A model generated the notes under the pieces. It saw only the letters and a program-made list of their open reading frames with translations. It did no database searches and was not told where the DNA came from. DNA of 64,000 bases from Sphaerochaetaceae bacterium. GTDB lineage: Bacteria > Spirochaetota > Spirochaetia > Sphaerochaetales > Sphaerochaetaceae. Of the stretch, positions 33,338 through 43,338 are shown one piece after another. A program made the position numbers and the translations under genes. The DNA lies in NCBI GenBank assembly GCA_028532915.1, contig JAQQAI010000006.1:1-64000 (forward strand). Reading direction: 5' to 3'. Positions within the stretch are counted from its first letter, which is position 1, and every line of letters begins with the position of its first letter.

Positions 33338-35593
33338 TTAATCAAGATAGACGGATCTGACTTTTGTCAGGATGATACTTTCCGGAGGGGTCGGTGTCTT
33401 CTTGAGTCTTTTAAGGGATTTCTGGATATGAGGAGGTTTGAGCATATCACATGCGGTGACGAACAGAAGCACATCCGAATAATTGGTCAGGATCTCCGAA
33501 TCGACACACTCGTCCACGGGAGCTCCCTCTATAATGATGATAGAGTACATCTGTTTCAGTTCCTCCATGAGCTCCGCCATTCGTGCAGACTGGAGAAGAT
33601 CGGGGATGACAGCCTTCTCATTTCTCAGGATGATATCGACGCCCGGGATGATAGTCTGATTGATGATCTCCTCACTCGAAGCGACCTTGTATGAGAGGTA
33701 TTCTCCGATTCCCGCAGGATGAGATTCGAGTGATTCGGGAAGGCAGAAGGCGTGCAGTGCAGAAGGGGTCTCGCTTGTTCTGATCTGGGCATCTATGATC
33801 AGTACATGTTCGTCCTGCCTTCCGTAGACAGTGGCAAGATTGATTGCAACAGTACTTTTCCCTTCACCTTTCGAGGTGCTTGTGACAAGGAATGTAGTGC
33901 CGTGTTCTGGATGCTGAAGCCTGAGAGGTCGTGCAAAGATCCTGTACAGTTCTATGTGGGCTGATTCTTTATCTTCTCCTGGCAGCAGTGAATGGTTATT
34001 ACGCAGATAGGGGAAGACGGCAGAGACTTCCATACTCAGTTTCTGTTTCGCATCGGCACTCGATTTGATCCTGGTGTCGGTGATTATCCTGATAAGAATG
34101 AAAACGAAACCCAGAAGGAATACCATGAAGGCCACAACTATCGCTATCATCCGTTTATTCGATTCGAGAGGCAGCAGAGGGACCGGGGCATCGCTGATGA
34201 TGTAGAATTCGCTGTGATCGCTTTCGGCGATTGTTTTGTAACTGTTGAGGATCTTCTCGAGGCCGCGAGTCTCCGCCTGAAGTGAGATCACTTCACCGTT
34301 GAGGGTATTATAGGTCTGACTCAGTGTCGGCAGATCTATATAGTTCTCGTTCAATTCGGCATAGCGGGCCCTGTCTGCCTCGAGCTGCAGTTCGAGTCTG
34401 ATAAGCTCGAGTTCGTTCTCAATGAGCAGAAGTTTTATCTGCTGCAGATACTCGTTGTCGTTGATGTCAGTCTCTGTTCCCTTGGTCGGAAGGGACCTGA
34501 TAGCCTCCATCTCTTTTTCTACTTTCTCGATATCTTCTGTTTTGTTTACCTGAGCCTTCAGCAGCTGATAGTCATAATAGGCTGCCAGATAATCGCTTTT
34601 GGAGATCAGTCCCCTCACATATTCGTTTTCGGCGATGGTGAGATTGTCTTTCAGCTGTGCAAGAGAGATGGGATCCATGATCTCGGAACGGATGCTTTCA
34701 AGCTTCTCATCAAGCTGGCTGATCCTCAAAGCAGATTCTTCTGCCGTTATACCTTCGGCAGCTTCATCTTCTTCCACGTCGTCTTCTGTTTCCAGATTTG
34801 ACTGTTCGATACTCGCCACTTCCTTTTCTACTCTTACTATCCTTTTTTGATAAATCTCTATCTGGTCTTCATCTTCCTGGATGGATCGTTCCAGTTCGGC
34901 GATCTCGGATGCATATGCTGTCGTTTGAGTCTCGATGTCCTTGATACCATAGGTCTCTATGAATTGTGAGAAAGTCTGTTTGGCCTCGGCCAGTTCGGTT
35001 GATGTATCTGAATACTGTTTCTCTATAAGGACGAACTGCTGCTGAATCTCTTCGGTTATTCTCGCATCGATTGTCTCGAGAAAGATGTCTCTGATCGTGT
35101 TGGCTATCAGCTGAGACTGTTCTCTATCCTCTGATTTTGCCGAGATGAACATGAGGTTAGTGTCATTTGCAACCCACACATCTATTGAAGATCCCAGCTG
35201 CTGGAGTGTCATCTCCAGATCGAGTCTCTTTCTCAGTTCTTCGAGATTAGGCTGAGTCTTGACCATGTTCACCCGGTTCCAGATCGAGTTTTCAGTTACC
35301 TCGATCTTCTGCTGACCGGCTCCCTGTTCATAGGTGAGTTCGGTGCCCTCTCCGATACTCTGGTAGATTCTGAAGGTGTCGGGGACATATGATTCGATCG
35401 GCTGATAAAAAAGGACTGTCGTCGATTCGTACTGCTGGGTGCCGAAATAGAGAGCTGCTCCCACTCCGAGGGCGCAGGCCAGAACGAAGATGAGTATCAG
35501 CCACCAGATTTTGAGCAGCAGAGTCTTGAGAACGGTTTTGAATTCTATCGGAAGTCTGAACTCTTCCTGATTTGCCGACGTTTCAGTAGCCAT
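33338..35593 (-). CDS. Wzc-like polysaccharide co-polymerase with CpsD/BY-kinase-type domain
   Basis: A 751-residue inner-membrane protein. The Wzz domain spans helix 1 near residues 28-50 (IWWLILIFVLACALGVG) to helix 2 near 480-505, with a long coiled coil of Glu-rich heptads between. The cytoplasmic ATPase has Walker A FLVTSTSKGEGKSTVAINLA. Walker A' reads VLIIDAQIR (usual IDxDxR) and Walker B reads YSIIIIEGAPVD (usual IIDTPP), so both are altered. The C-terminus ends VRSVYLD with one Tyr instead of the usual Tyr cluster. It should control chain length and connect export across the envelope; kinase activity is uncertain. It lies between wzx and the SpoIIE-type gene. Confidence 0.88.
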   Translation of the reverse strand: MATETSANQEEFRLPIEFKTVLKTLLLKIWWLILIFVLACALGVGAALYFGTQQYESTTVLFYQPIESYVPDTFRIYQSIGEGTELTYEQGAGQQKIEVTENSIWNRVNMVKTQPNLEELRKRLDLEMTLQQLGSSIDVWVANDTNLMFISAKSEDREQSQLIANTIRDIFLETIDARITEEIQQQFVLIEKQYSDTSTELAEAKQTFSQFIETYGIKDIETQTTAYASEIAELERSIQEDEDQIEIYQKRIVRVEKEVASIEQSNLETEDDVEEDEAAEGITAEESALRISQLDEKLESIRSEIMDPISLAQLKDNLTIAENEYVRGLISKSDYLAAYYDYQLLKAQVNKTEDIEKVEKEMEAIRSLPTKGTETDINDNEYLQQIKLLLIENELELIRLELQLEADRARYAELNENYIDLPTLSQTYNTLNGEVISLQAETRGLEKILNSYKTIAESDHSEFYIISDAPVPLLPLESNKRMIAIVVAFMVFLLGFVFILIRIITDTRIKSSADAKQKLSMEVSAVFPYLRNNHSLLPGEDKESAHIELYRIFARPLRLQHPEHGTTFLVTSTSKGEGKSTVAINLATVYGRQDEHVLIIDAQIRTSETPSALHAFCLPESLESHPAGIGEYLSYKVASSEEIINQTIIPGVDIILRNEKAVIPDLLQSARMAELMEELKQMYSIIIIEGAPVDECVDSEILTNYSDVLLFVTACDMLKPPHIQKSLKRLKKTPTPPESIILTKVRSVYLD

Positions 35594-35596
35594 GTA

Positions 35597-37126
35597 TCAA
35601 CTCCTAGTTCTTCGATGGGCGATTCTGTCACGCACCTTTTGTTTCATACTCTTGTCGATGGAGAAGAACCAGAAGAGTATAAGGTAGACGATAACGCCCG
35701 GTATCGCCTTTATTATCATATCCCACAGACCGGATACAGGGAAGAAGTATTTCAGAAGGTACCCTGCGGCGACCAGGAAGATCCCCGGAAGGAGTACCGG
35801 CAGAAAGACTCTGGTGATGTAGTGATGGTAGGGGAACGAATAGATCTTGGCAGCCTTGCGGAGTGTGAAGATCACATTGTTGATCACGATCGATATGAGC
35901 GTTCCCAGAGCTATTCCCGTCAGTTTGAAGAATCTGACGAGTATCAGAGATGCTCCCAGATTGACGAAAATCGAGATGACCGAGATCTTTGCCGTGAATG
36001 TGTGTTCTCCTGTCATGGTAAGGACACTCGATGCAATCAGTTCCGGGATCGTAAGGAGAAATGATGTCATCAGAATAAGAAGGGGAACATTCGCCTGAAG
36101 GAAAGCCTCTCCTACCCAGAAATATAAGAGTTCTTTTGAAAACACATAGATGGTGAGAGTAATCAGGGCTCCTGTTGCGGCAACATATTTGGAAATATCG
36201 AGAAGAAGATACCTGATGGAATCATCTTCCTTGTTTTCCTTCAGCTCACTGATGAGCGGTGTGAGAACGTTCACCAGCTGCTTGGACAGCAGGAAGGAGT
36301 ATTCGTTTATCTTCAAAGCCACTGCATAAACTCCGACCAGTTCGAGATTCAGCGTGAGCTGAACGATCAGTGTGTCGGTCTGGAACAGAACCAGACCTGC
36401 AACGGTCGTGATGAATGAGTAGATGCTGAACGAAAGGGCTTCTTTGATGAAGGATCTTTTTACCTTTTTCAAAGAAAGAGAGAGTTTTTCTGTTTTCCTG
36501 AAGGCGAAGATAAGATAAAGGATGTTTTCGGCGAAGAATGCAAGACAGTTCACAGATGCGAGTCCGACCACGCCAAGCCCTCCGGTCAGAGCGAAATATG
36601 CTGAAACAGCATATACTACATTGCTGAGAATCTGGATGATGTTGATAAGATAGATTCTCTGTTCACCGAAGAGAACTCCTTTGAACAGACTCATGGGAAT
36701 CTGAATGAGTAAAGAGCGTACCCCCAGAATGATGAGGATGGTGACGGCGACCGGAATCAATTCTTCCGGTATCGAAAAGAGTTTTCCATAGAAGAAGGAG
36801 AAGATGATCAGAATCGCCATTCCCGCGAGAGCGAGAATGATGTAGACAAAAAGGACAGTGGAAAGCATCGAGTTGCGATAGTCGAGTTTTCCGTTGATCC
36901 GGGATTCTCCGGTCCATTTCACGACACCCAGACCGAAACCGAAATCGAGAAGTGAGAAGAATCCGATGATACTGAAGGTGAGAGACCACAGCCCGTACAG
37001 GTCCTGACCGAGACTTCTGATGATGAAAGGGATAAGCCAGAACGAAATGATTATCGTCAGGAAGAATCTGAAATAATTGGTCAGCGCGTTTATCGTCGTT
37101 ACCCGCACTCTTTTGTTATCACTCAT
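35597..37126 (-). CDS. wzx: Wzx-type polysaccharide flippase
   Basis: A 509-residue MOP-superfamily membrane protein with about 12-14 hydrophobic helices. The N-terminus INALTNYFRFFLTIIISFWL, then LGQDLYGLWSLTFSIIGFFS and LLDFGFGLGVVKW matches the PST/Wzx family. It moves lipid-linked repeat units from the cytoplasmic to the periplasmic face of the inner membrane. Five bases separate it from the wzy stop and three from the wzc start, so the three are one transcription unit. The basic tail (RDRIAHRRTRS) is cytoplasmic by the positive-inside rule. Confidence 0.88.
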   Translation of the reverse strand: MSDNKRVRVTTINALTNYFRFFLTIIISFWLIPFIIRSLGQDLYGLWSLTFSIIGFFSLLDFGFGLGVVKWTGESRINGKLDYRNSMLSTVLFVYIILALAGMAILIIFSFFYGKLFSIPEELIPVAVTILIILGVRSLLIQIPMSLFKGVLFGEQRIYLINIIQILSNVVYAVSAYFALTGGLGVVGLASVNCLAFFAENILYLIFAFRKTEKLSLSLKKVKRSFIKEALSFSIYSFITTVAGLVLFQTDTLIVQLTLNLELVGVYAVALKINEYSFLLSKQLVNVLTPLISELKENKEDDSIRYLLLDISKYVAATGALITLTIYVFSKELLYFWVGEAFLQANVPLLILMTSFLLTIPELIASSVLTMTGEHTFTAKISVISIFVNLGASLILVRFFKLTGIALGTLISIVINNVIFTLRKAAKIYSFPYHHYITRVFLPVLLPGIFLVAAGYLLKYFFPVSGLWDMIIKAIPGVIVYLILFWFFSIDKSMKQKVRDRIAHRRTRS

Positions 37127-37131
37127 ATAGT

Positions 37132-38460
37132 TTATCCCTTCTCCAGTTTCTTATCATTCTTCACTTTGGTAATGAGTGACTGTCCGAATGCCGAAGCTAC
37201 TACAAGTTGATACAGCACGGGAGATTGTCTTAGCACCCATTCATAAAGTCCTATGGCGAACACAGCCGCGAATCCGACTACTAATGCTAATAGTAACCGT
37301 TGTTCCATGCTTTTCCAAGATATACCATTGAGGAACATGGAGAAAATGAAACTAATTATAATGAAAATGAAGAAATACATCCCCCAATAGCCCATCTCTG
37401 CTGCTGTGAGAAGATAGATATGGTGGGCAACACCGGCCTGTTCTTCGTATTTCATCACTGTTATGTGCTTCCGGTATTCTTCGGTGACGGTGAGAACCTG
37501 CGAGTACTGGTTGAGTCCTACTCCGAAATTGTGATCGTCCGCCATCATGACCGCCGCGATCTCAAATTCGTTTCTTGCCTCTTCACTCTCTTCAGGAGCA
37601 TTGAGAAAGCGGTCTATGACCGTGTCGATGACCATCAATCCTCCCAGGATCATACAGACCATCAGAAAGATAGTGGTGAATTTTATCCTGGTGTTCTTCA
37701 ATCTGAAATTCGAGATGACCAGGGCTGCGACCAGTGATCCGGCAGCAGTGAGGATCCCTGTGCGGGAGCCGGTCGATATGATTGCCACGGTCATTCCCAG
37801 TGTCGCTCCCAGAGGGATGAGAAAATGCATCCGTCTGAGTTCGGTATCGGTGAGCACCCATACCATCATGGCGCACAGGAAAAATAGAGCGAATGATGGA
37901 ACGGTATTGGAATGGTCGAAGAAGGCGAAGATCCTGTAGATACCGTCGAGGTACTTCTGTTTGAGTGCAATGACAGTCAGTATGGAGGCGGTGACCGTGT
38001 ATGCTGTCATCAGAACTCTAATCGAGGTCCTGCTGTAATCTTCGGTGGCGAAGAAGTTCGTGATACACCAGTACATCAGCCCCATCCTGAACAGCTGCCA
38101 GACAGCGAACCAGCCGTACACCTGATAATCGGACCGGTAGACATTGAAGACGGTAAAGAGGAAAAAAGCAAGGAGCGTCATCATGAACCGCGGTTTCCAT
38201 ACGATCTTGCTTCCGGTGCGAAGCAGCATCCCGATGATCAATCCCACCGCGATGATATCTGCGATCGTGATCTCGAACCCGCGTACAGGTCCTCTGTACT
38301 GTTCCATGGACATGAGATTTATACTGAACTGCGAATTGAAGAGAAATGAGGTGACCATAGCGATAAGTGCAAGATACTTGAGCTTTTTGGAGAAAGCTGT
38401 TGCTCCTGCTATTACCGGGATCCCTATGATGAGGGCAATGTAGAACAGTATGAACTTCAT
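37132..38460 (-). CDS. wzy: O-antigen polymerase/ligase-like (Wzy/WaaL fold) membrane protein
   Basis: A 442-residue membrane protein with about 11-12 helices and a periplasmic loop that contains FGVGLNQYSQVL and the downstream AGVAHHIYLLTAAEMGYWGM. The H-N/HHxYL motif in the large loop followed by an E-x-G-x-x-G helix is typical of the Wzy_C/WaaL family. Beside wzx and a Wzc-like gene and far from lipid A genes, polymerase is likelier than ligase. First gene of the export operon; its ATG has no Shine-Dalgarno but a promoter-like element ends 6 nt upstream. Confidence 0.8.
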   Translation of the reverse strand: MKFILFYIALIIGIPVIAGATAFSKKLKYLALIAMVTSFLFNSQFSINLMSMEQYRGPVRGFEITIADIIAVGLIIGMLLRTGSKIVWKPRFMMTLLAFFLFTVFNVYRSDYQVYGWFAVWQLFRMGLMYWCITNFFATEDYSRTSIRVLMTAYTVTASILTVIALKQKYLDGIYRIFAFFDHSNTVPSFALFFLCAMMVWVLTDTELRRMHFLIPLGATLGMTVAIISTGSRTGILTAAGSLVAALVISNFRLKNTRIKFTTIFLMVCMILGGLMVIDTVIDRFLNAPEESEEARNEFEIAAVMMADDHNFGVGLNQYSQVLTVTEEYRKHITVMKYEEQAGVAHHIYLLTAAEMGYWGMYFFIFIIISFIFSMFLNGISWKSMEQRLLLALVVGFAAVFAIGLYEWVLRQSPVLYQLVVASAFGQSLITKVKNDKKLEKG

Positions 38461-38466
38461 ATCCAG

Positions 38467-38495
38467 ATAATAGTATCATGAAACGGTCATATCAG
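38467..38495 (-). promoter_or_regulatory. Promoter of the wzy-wzx-wzc-spoIIE operon, leaderless geometry
   Basis: On the minus strand: CTGATA (38490-38495, 4 of 6), 17-nt spacer, TATTAT (38467-38472, 5 of 6), then CTGGAT and the wzy ATG at 38460. There is no Shine-Dalgarno. Confidence 0.5.
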
Positions 38496-38560
38496 GAAAG
38501 TTATGCATACAATATTTATTTTTACGATTCAGACACGTAATTTTACACTTAATCATCATG

Positions 38561-38589
38561 TTGTTAACTTTTAGAGACTCTGATAGACT
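38561..38589 (+). promoter_or_regulatory. Promoter candidate for the CelD-like gene
   Basis: TTGTTA (38561-38566), 17-nt spacer, TAGACT (38584-38589), 29 nt before the ATG at 38619, which has GGAGG. Divergent from the wzy promoter. Confidence 0.4.
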
Positions 38590-38618
38590 TGATGTGGTGA
38601 AAGGAGGATCGGCGAACG

Positions 38619-39746
38619 ATGAAAAAGGCTGCTGCGACCTTTGTATTAAGACCCATAGTAGATGAATATCCTCTGAACGAACGATTCAGAGCCGAATGGA
38701 AAAGACTCTACGATATTCAAAAGACACATTCCCCTTTCTCCACTCTTGAATGGATAGAAGCGGGTATCGAAGTATATCTCGATGATAAAGAGAATATTTT
38801 TCCTATCCGATTTGTCGATGAAAAAGGTATGACGCGTGCTATAAGCATATTGAGACTCGTTATATTCAAAGAATCCAAATCAGCGAGGATATGGCCTCTC
38901 AGGGAACTGAGAACTATCGATTTCAACTCTCAGCGGACCACTCCCATCATGGCTGAAGACAGACGGATGCTCAGCGCAGCTGTCGATGCACTGCTTACTG
39001 CTGATCAGATTTCCTTCGATGTCATTGAGCTGTTCAAAGTAGAGATTCCCAAAGAAGATCCTTTCGAAGGCCTTTCGTTTACCTCCAGAAACTATTTTGC
39101 CAGAAAATATTCCGTATATGATATCCAACCCCGTTTTCTCTTCTCGGGTGATTGGGACAGTTATCTGATGGCAAGAACCCAGGGACACCGCAAGAAGATC
39201 AGAAGATATACAAGAAAGCTGCAGGAAGCTTATCCTGATTACCATTTTACTCGTCTGAGAACACCTCGTGAATTCGAAGAATACGGGGTTGAACGGTGTG
39301 TCGGACAGATGAATGAACTCTTTCAGAGAAGCTGGCAGGCCAAAGAACTTTCAAAGAAAAGAGAAGATTCCCACATCGACTATCGCAGCTTCTATACGAG
39401 AATCTTCAATGAATTCTATGTAAAGGATCAAATCGATCTTGCCATGCTGCATGCTGACGGGCGTCTTCTGGCTTTTGATATGAGTCTGAATATCGATGGT
39501 CATATATACATGGTGTATGGCGCCTACGATTTGGAATATCAGGATCGTTCACCGGGGACTGCGAACCTCGTCGAGATCATTCGAAGCGGATTCGAACTTC
39601 AGGATGTTGTCCTTGAATTCGGCGGCGGGTTCCTCGATTACAAGCGAATATGGGCAAACGACGAGAAACGGTCGTATCAGGTATCGATCGCCAGAAATAC
39701 AGCAAGAGGTCGCATTACCGCGATTCTGTGGAAGTTCGGACGGTAA
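38619..39746 (+). CDS. CelD/BcsL-like GNAT acetyltransferase
   Basis: A 375-residue cytoplasmic protein of the Acetyltransf_6 (CelD-like) type. The catalytic GNAT part runs about residues 170-350: RTQGHRKKIRRYTRKLQE (the basic RxxIRR helix of the family), RSWQAKELSK, AMLHADGRLLAFDMSLN, HIYMVYGAYD, and LEFGGGFLDYKRIWA near the end. It parallels the C-terminal half of the 609-residue fusion at 11510-13339, so the locus has two such enzymes, one at each border. Probable role: acylation of a sugar in the polysaccharide or its precursor. GGAGG precedes ATG 38619. Confidence 0.78.
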   Translation: MKKAAATFVLRPIVDEYPLNERFRAEWKRLYDIQKTHSPFSTLEWIEAGIEVYLDDKENIFPIRFVDEKGMTRAISILRLVIFKESKSARIWPLRELRTIDFNSQRTTPIMAEDRRMLSAAVDALLTADQISFDVIELFKVEIPKEDPFEGLSFTSRNYFARKYSVYDIQPRFLFSGDWDSYLMARTQGHRKKIRRYTRKLQEAYPDYHFTRLRTPREFEEYGVERCVGQMNELFQRSWQAKELSKKREDSHIDYRSFYTRIFNEFYVKDQIDLAMLHADGRLLAFDMSLNIDGHIYMVYGAYDLEYQDRSPGTANLVEIIRSGFELQDVVLEFGGGFLDYKRIWANDEKRSYQVSIARNTARGRITAILWKFGR

Positions 39747-39754
39747 ATGGCGGT

Positions 39755-39785
39755 CAGACGGCAGAGGTCTCATCTCTGCCGTCTG
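39755..39785. terminator. Strong hairpin between convergent genes
   Basis: CAGACGGCAGAG (39755-39766) pairs perfectly over 12 bp with CTCTGCCGTCTG (39774-39785) around a 7-nt loop. It lies between the stops of the CelD-like gene and the minus-strand ABC gene and could serve both, though neither side has a strong U-tract. Confidence 0.65.
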
Positions 39786-39798
39786 CTTCGGGATTGAT

Positions 39799-41529
39799 TC
39801 ACAAGAGTTTCTGAATCTCTGCCATTTTCGAAAACATCCCGTTTTTCTCACCCAGCTGTTGAGGTGTGCCGCATTCGACAACTTTTCCTCCGTCCAGAAC
39901 AACGATATTGTCCGCATGTCTGATCGTGCGCATTCTGTGAGCGATGATTATAAGTGTTCTGTTCCTGATGAGATTTGATAATCCGGATTGGATCTTCGTT
40001 TCATTTTCAACATCTACACTCGCTGTCGCCTCATCAAGAAGGACTATCGGCGCATTCTTTAAGAGTGCTCTTGCGATACTGATTCGCTGCCTTTCACCTC
40101 CTGACAAAGTTTCTCCATTTTCTCCGATCACCGTGTCATAACCATCGGGGAGCCGTTGTATGAACTCGTGGCATTGCGAGAGTCGTGCAGCTTCCATCAC
40201 TTCCCGGTCGGTTGCCTCTTTTTTCCCAATCCTGATATTATCTGCGATAGAAGCGTTGAACAGCACCACATCCTGGAACACCACAGAGTAATAATTCAAC
40301 AGGGTTTCAGGCTCTATCGTTGAAATGTCGACACCTCCAAGTGTGATCTTTCCGCTGTTGATATCCCAAAATCGTGCCGCGAGTTTAGCTGCGGTACTTT
40401 TCCCTCCACCGGAGGGGCCTACCAGAGCTGTCACCTTCCCCTGAGGTGCACAGAACGAAACATCGGTAAGAACCTGTTTACCTTCTTCGTAGGAAAAGTC
40501 GACATGATCGAATTCGATAGTAAAATTCTCAGGAGTGAATTCGGTCGATCCCGCCTGAGTTGTCATCGCCTCCATAGCTTTCACACGATTGATTCTGACA
40601 TCAAGATAGAAAAGCACTGCCATATTATTGAGAATCTCCGTTATCGGATTATAGATATGTGCGGAAATGAGGCAGAACATCATATAGGTTAACAAATCAA
40701 TCGATGATGAACGTAAAAGCAGTGCTCCTGTTATCACGACGGTTGCCAATCCCAGTTTCAAAAAGATGTAGGCCACATTAATGAAGGTCCCGGTAAGCAG
40801 TTCGCTTTTGATTTGATACCGTTCATTCCGTTTTATTGTATTTGAGAATGAATCGAGATATTCATCCTCCATGTTGTAGGATCGCATCTCCTGAACAGTT
40901 TCAAGTCCTTCCTGGATCTGTTCTGTGACCTCTCTTTTGACATGATAGAATTCTTTATTCAGCGTGCCCATTCTCTTTTTTGAAAAGAGAATCACTGTGA
41001 AGGAGATGGGCACGACCCAGAAAAGAGCCAGTGCCATATGCCATTCATAGAAGAACAGAGCAATAGCTGCAGTTGCTATCAGGGCAATCGAAGCGAACAG
41101 TTGGGGAACGGCATGGGAAAAGACCTGTTCAAGCTGAGTACAGTCATCCATGATCGTTGAAGTCAGATCGCTGAGATTCTTCTCTTTAAAGAATGCAAGA
41201 GGCAGTTTTCTCAACTTCTCGGCAAGCTCGATCCGTCGTTTTGCACTCTCGTTGTAGGTGACAGAGTAGGTGCTCCGGTACTGCAGCCTGGCGATAATGT
41301 ACATGATCAAAATTAAAAGCAGACCGATGATTGTATAATAGGATGCAGAATGTACCGTCTGGGACTGCTGTGAGAGTGCTGCAGGCAAATATTCACTTAG
41401 AAAACCGTAAAGAAGTACCATTGGAAACATGAGGGTTATGTATTGCAGATATGTGAAAAATGTTCCTGTAAGGAATTCTTTCGCCCCTTTTTCTGAAAGG
41501 GCAAGACGTTTCTGAAGATAATTAAGCAT
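39799..41529 (-). CDS. ABC exporter, fused permease-ATPase (half-transporter 2)
   Basis: A 576-residue type IV ABC exporter half. ATG 41529 follows GGAGGAAAAA; a longer frame upstream would overlap the neighbour. Residues 1-330 hold six helices; the nucleotide-binding domain has Walker A VGPSGGGKSTAAKL, Q-loop VVFQDV, signature LSGGERQR, Walker B IVLLDEATAS and H-loop IIIAHRMRT, all intact. It overlaps the preceding half-transporter gene by 8 nt, and the two should form a heterodimer that exports a drug, lipid or peptide. Confidence 0.9.
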   Translation of the reverse strand: MLNYLQKRLALSEKGAKEFLTGTFFTYLQYITLMFPMVLLYGFLSEYLPAALSQQSQTVHSASYYTIIGLLLILIMYIIARLQYRSTYSVTYNESAKRRIELAEKLRKLPLAFFKEKNLSDLTSTIMDDCTQLEQVFSHAVPQLFASIALIATAAIALFFYEWHMALALFWVVPISFTVILFSKKRMGTLNKEFYHVKREVTEQIQEGLETVQEMRSYNMEDEYLDSFSNTIKRNERYQIKSELLTGTFINVAYIFLKLGLATVVITGALLLRSSSIDLLTYMMFCLISAHIYNPITEILNNMAVLFYLDVRINRVKAMEAMTTQAGSTEFTPENFTIEFDHVDFSYEEGKQVLTDVSFCAPQGKVTALVGPSGGGKSTAAKLAARFWDINSGKITLGGVDISTIEPETLLNYYSVVFQDVVLFNASIADNIRIGKKEATDREVMEAARLSQCHEFIQRLPDGYDTVIGENGETLSGGERQRISIARALLKNAPIVLLDEATASVDVENETKIQSGLSNLIRNRTLIIIAHRMRTIRHADNIVVLDGGKVVECGTPQQLGEKNGMFSKMAEIQKLL

Positions 41530-43303
41530 TTTTTTCCTCCGATTGTATGGTCCATTCGATCGCCGTCTGATATTCATTCCACATCCGGTGATACATCTGC
41601 CCGTGTCTGAGCAGGTCGCTGTGCGTTCCTCTTTCGATGACAGTTCCATTATCGATGACCAGAATCTGGTCGGCATCCTCTACGCTCGACAGACGGTGGG
41701 CGATCATCAGGACGGTCTTATTCCTTCTCAGCTCGAACAGAGCCTTATGGATAAGATGTTCATTTTCAGGATCGGCAAATGCTGTAGCCTCATCAAGGAC
41801 GATGATCGGGGAATCCTTCAGTATCGCCCGTGCGAGAGCAATACGCTGCATCTCCCCTCCCGAGAGGTATGTGCCGTCGGATCCGACCTTAGTATAGATT
41901 CCATCCTCGAGCCGGTCGATGATGTTCCGGCACTGTGCAAGATCGATCGCTTCGTTTACATTCACAAGTGAAGCATCCTTTATTCCATATGTGATATTTT
42001 CCAATATCGATGTCTTGAAAAGTTTAGTTGTCTGGAAAACGAAAGAGATCGAGTTCATCAGCTGTTCTTTTGAAATAGCGCGTACATCAATACCTCCGAT
42101 CGTTATACTCCCTTCAAGAACATCCCAAAACCGGGGGATGAGACGGGCGATTGTCGTCTTTCCTCCACCTGATGGACCTACGAGGGCGCAGGTCGAGCCT
42201 TCAGGAATAGTGAAACTTACATGATTCACCGCCTGTGTACTGCTGCCTGGATAGGTGAACAATACATCGTTGAATTGTATTTCACAGGAGTCGGGCTGTT
42301 GTTCAGTTTCCACATATTTCATCGGCTCAACATCAACGAGTCCTTCGATTCTCTCCAGAGCCTCCCTGGCGATGAACATGCTCTGAGACAGGTGCATGCT
42401 CCTCATGATGTACACCGAGAGGATAGGAGTGATCATCACATAGAGAAACATATCGACCAGTGTTGCAATATATTCGCCTCTGTGCGACATGAGAATTATC
42501 GCGGCAGGTATGAGAACGAAGGCGAAACTATGGATGATGACTGTATAGAAGGAAAAAGAACTCTCCCAGCTGTCCGTATATTTCTTTACCAGTCTATTAT
42601 ATTTGAGAATACTCTCATGAAACCGTTTGAACGAATAGATGGTCTGCTGGAATACTTTCACAACCGGTATTCCCCTTACATATTCGACAGCTTCGCTGCT
42701 CATCTGTTCCAGAGCATCCATGTACATCTTCTGGAAGACTCTGCTTTTTTTCCCCATCATCATCCTCAGCGTGATTAAAACGAAGACAAGCGGGATCATA
42801 CAGGCTATAGCTAATTTCCAATCGAACAGGAATATGACAGCGAGTGTTCCGACCGGCATGATGACAGTTCCAGCGAGGTCGGGAAGCTGGTGTGCTAAAA
42901 AAGTATGTGTGGTACTGCTGTCATCATCGATTATCTTTCTGATTTTTCCGGTCGTATTGGAATCAAAGAATCCCAGAGGCATATGGACGAGTTTTTCCAT
43001 TGCCGTTCTGCGAAGATTCCCTTCTACTCTGAATGCGGCGAGATGACTTGTCATGAGGGCGAAAAAATAGAAAATCACACTGACGATAGCGATACCAGTT
43101 GCCCACCATGCATATATTACGGCATTGGTTCTGTCAATGATGCCGGAGTGAGACAGCAGATCCTGAAGGATCTTCCAGATGAGGATGTACGGGATCATTC
43201 CCAAAACCGCAGAAACTGCAGATAAAGTCAGCGCCAACGGGAGAAGCGGTTTACGAGTCCCCATATACTTCTGCAGAGAACGCAGAATCGATTCTTTTTT
43301 CAT
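41522..43303 (-). CDS. ABC exporter, fused permease-ATPase (half-transporter 1)
   Basis: A 593-residue type IV ABC exporter half with AGGAG 7 nt before ATG 43303. Membrane domain about 1-330 (VLGMIPYILIWKILQDLL first), nucleotide-binding domain with VGPSGGGKTTIARL, FVFQTTKLF, LSGGEMQR, IIVLDEATAF and LMIAHRLSS. The motifs are intact in both halves, so both ATP sites may be active. It is 35 nt downstream of the MATE gene in the same operon, suggesting a coordinated efflux response. Confidence 0.9.
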   Translation of the reverse strand: MKKESILRSLQKYMGTRKPLLPLALTLSAVSAVLGMIPYILIWKILQDLLSHSGIIDRTNAVIYAWWATGIAIVSVIFYFFALMTSHLAAFRVEGNLRRTAMEKLVHMPLGFFDSNTTGKIRKIIDDDSSTTHTFLAHQLPDLAGTVIMPVGTLAVIFLFDWKLAIACMIPLVFVLITLRMMMGKKSRVFQKMYMDALEQMSSEAVEYVRGIPVVKVFQQTIYSFKRFHESILKYNRLVKKYTDSWESSFSFYTVIIHSFAFVLIPAAIILMSHRGEYIATLVDMFLYVMITPILSVYIMRSMHLSQSMFIAREALERIEGLVDVEPMKYVETEQQPDSCEIQFNDVLFTYPGSSTQAVNHVSFTIPEGSTCALVGPSGGGKTTIARLIPRFWDVLEGSITIGGIDVRAISKEQLMNSISFVFQTTKLFKTSILENITYGIKDASLVNVNEAIDLAQCRNIIDRLEDGIYTKVGSDGTYLSGGEMQRIALARAILKDSPIIVLDEATAFADPENEHLIHKALFELRRNKTVLMIAHRLSSVEDADQILVIDNGTVIERGTHSDLLRHGQMYHRMWNEYQTAIEWTIQSEEKNA

Positions 43304-43338
43304 AGATAAACTCCTATTGTTAATATGTGGTCTGATTC

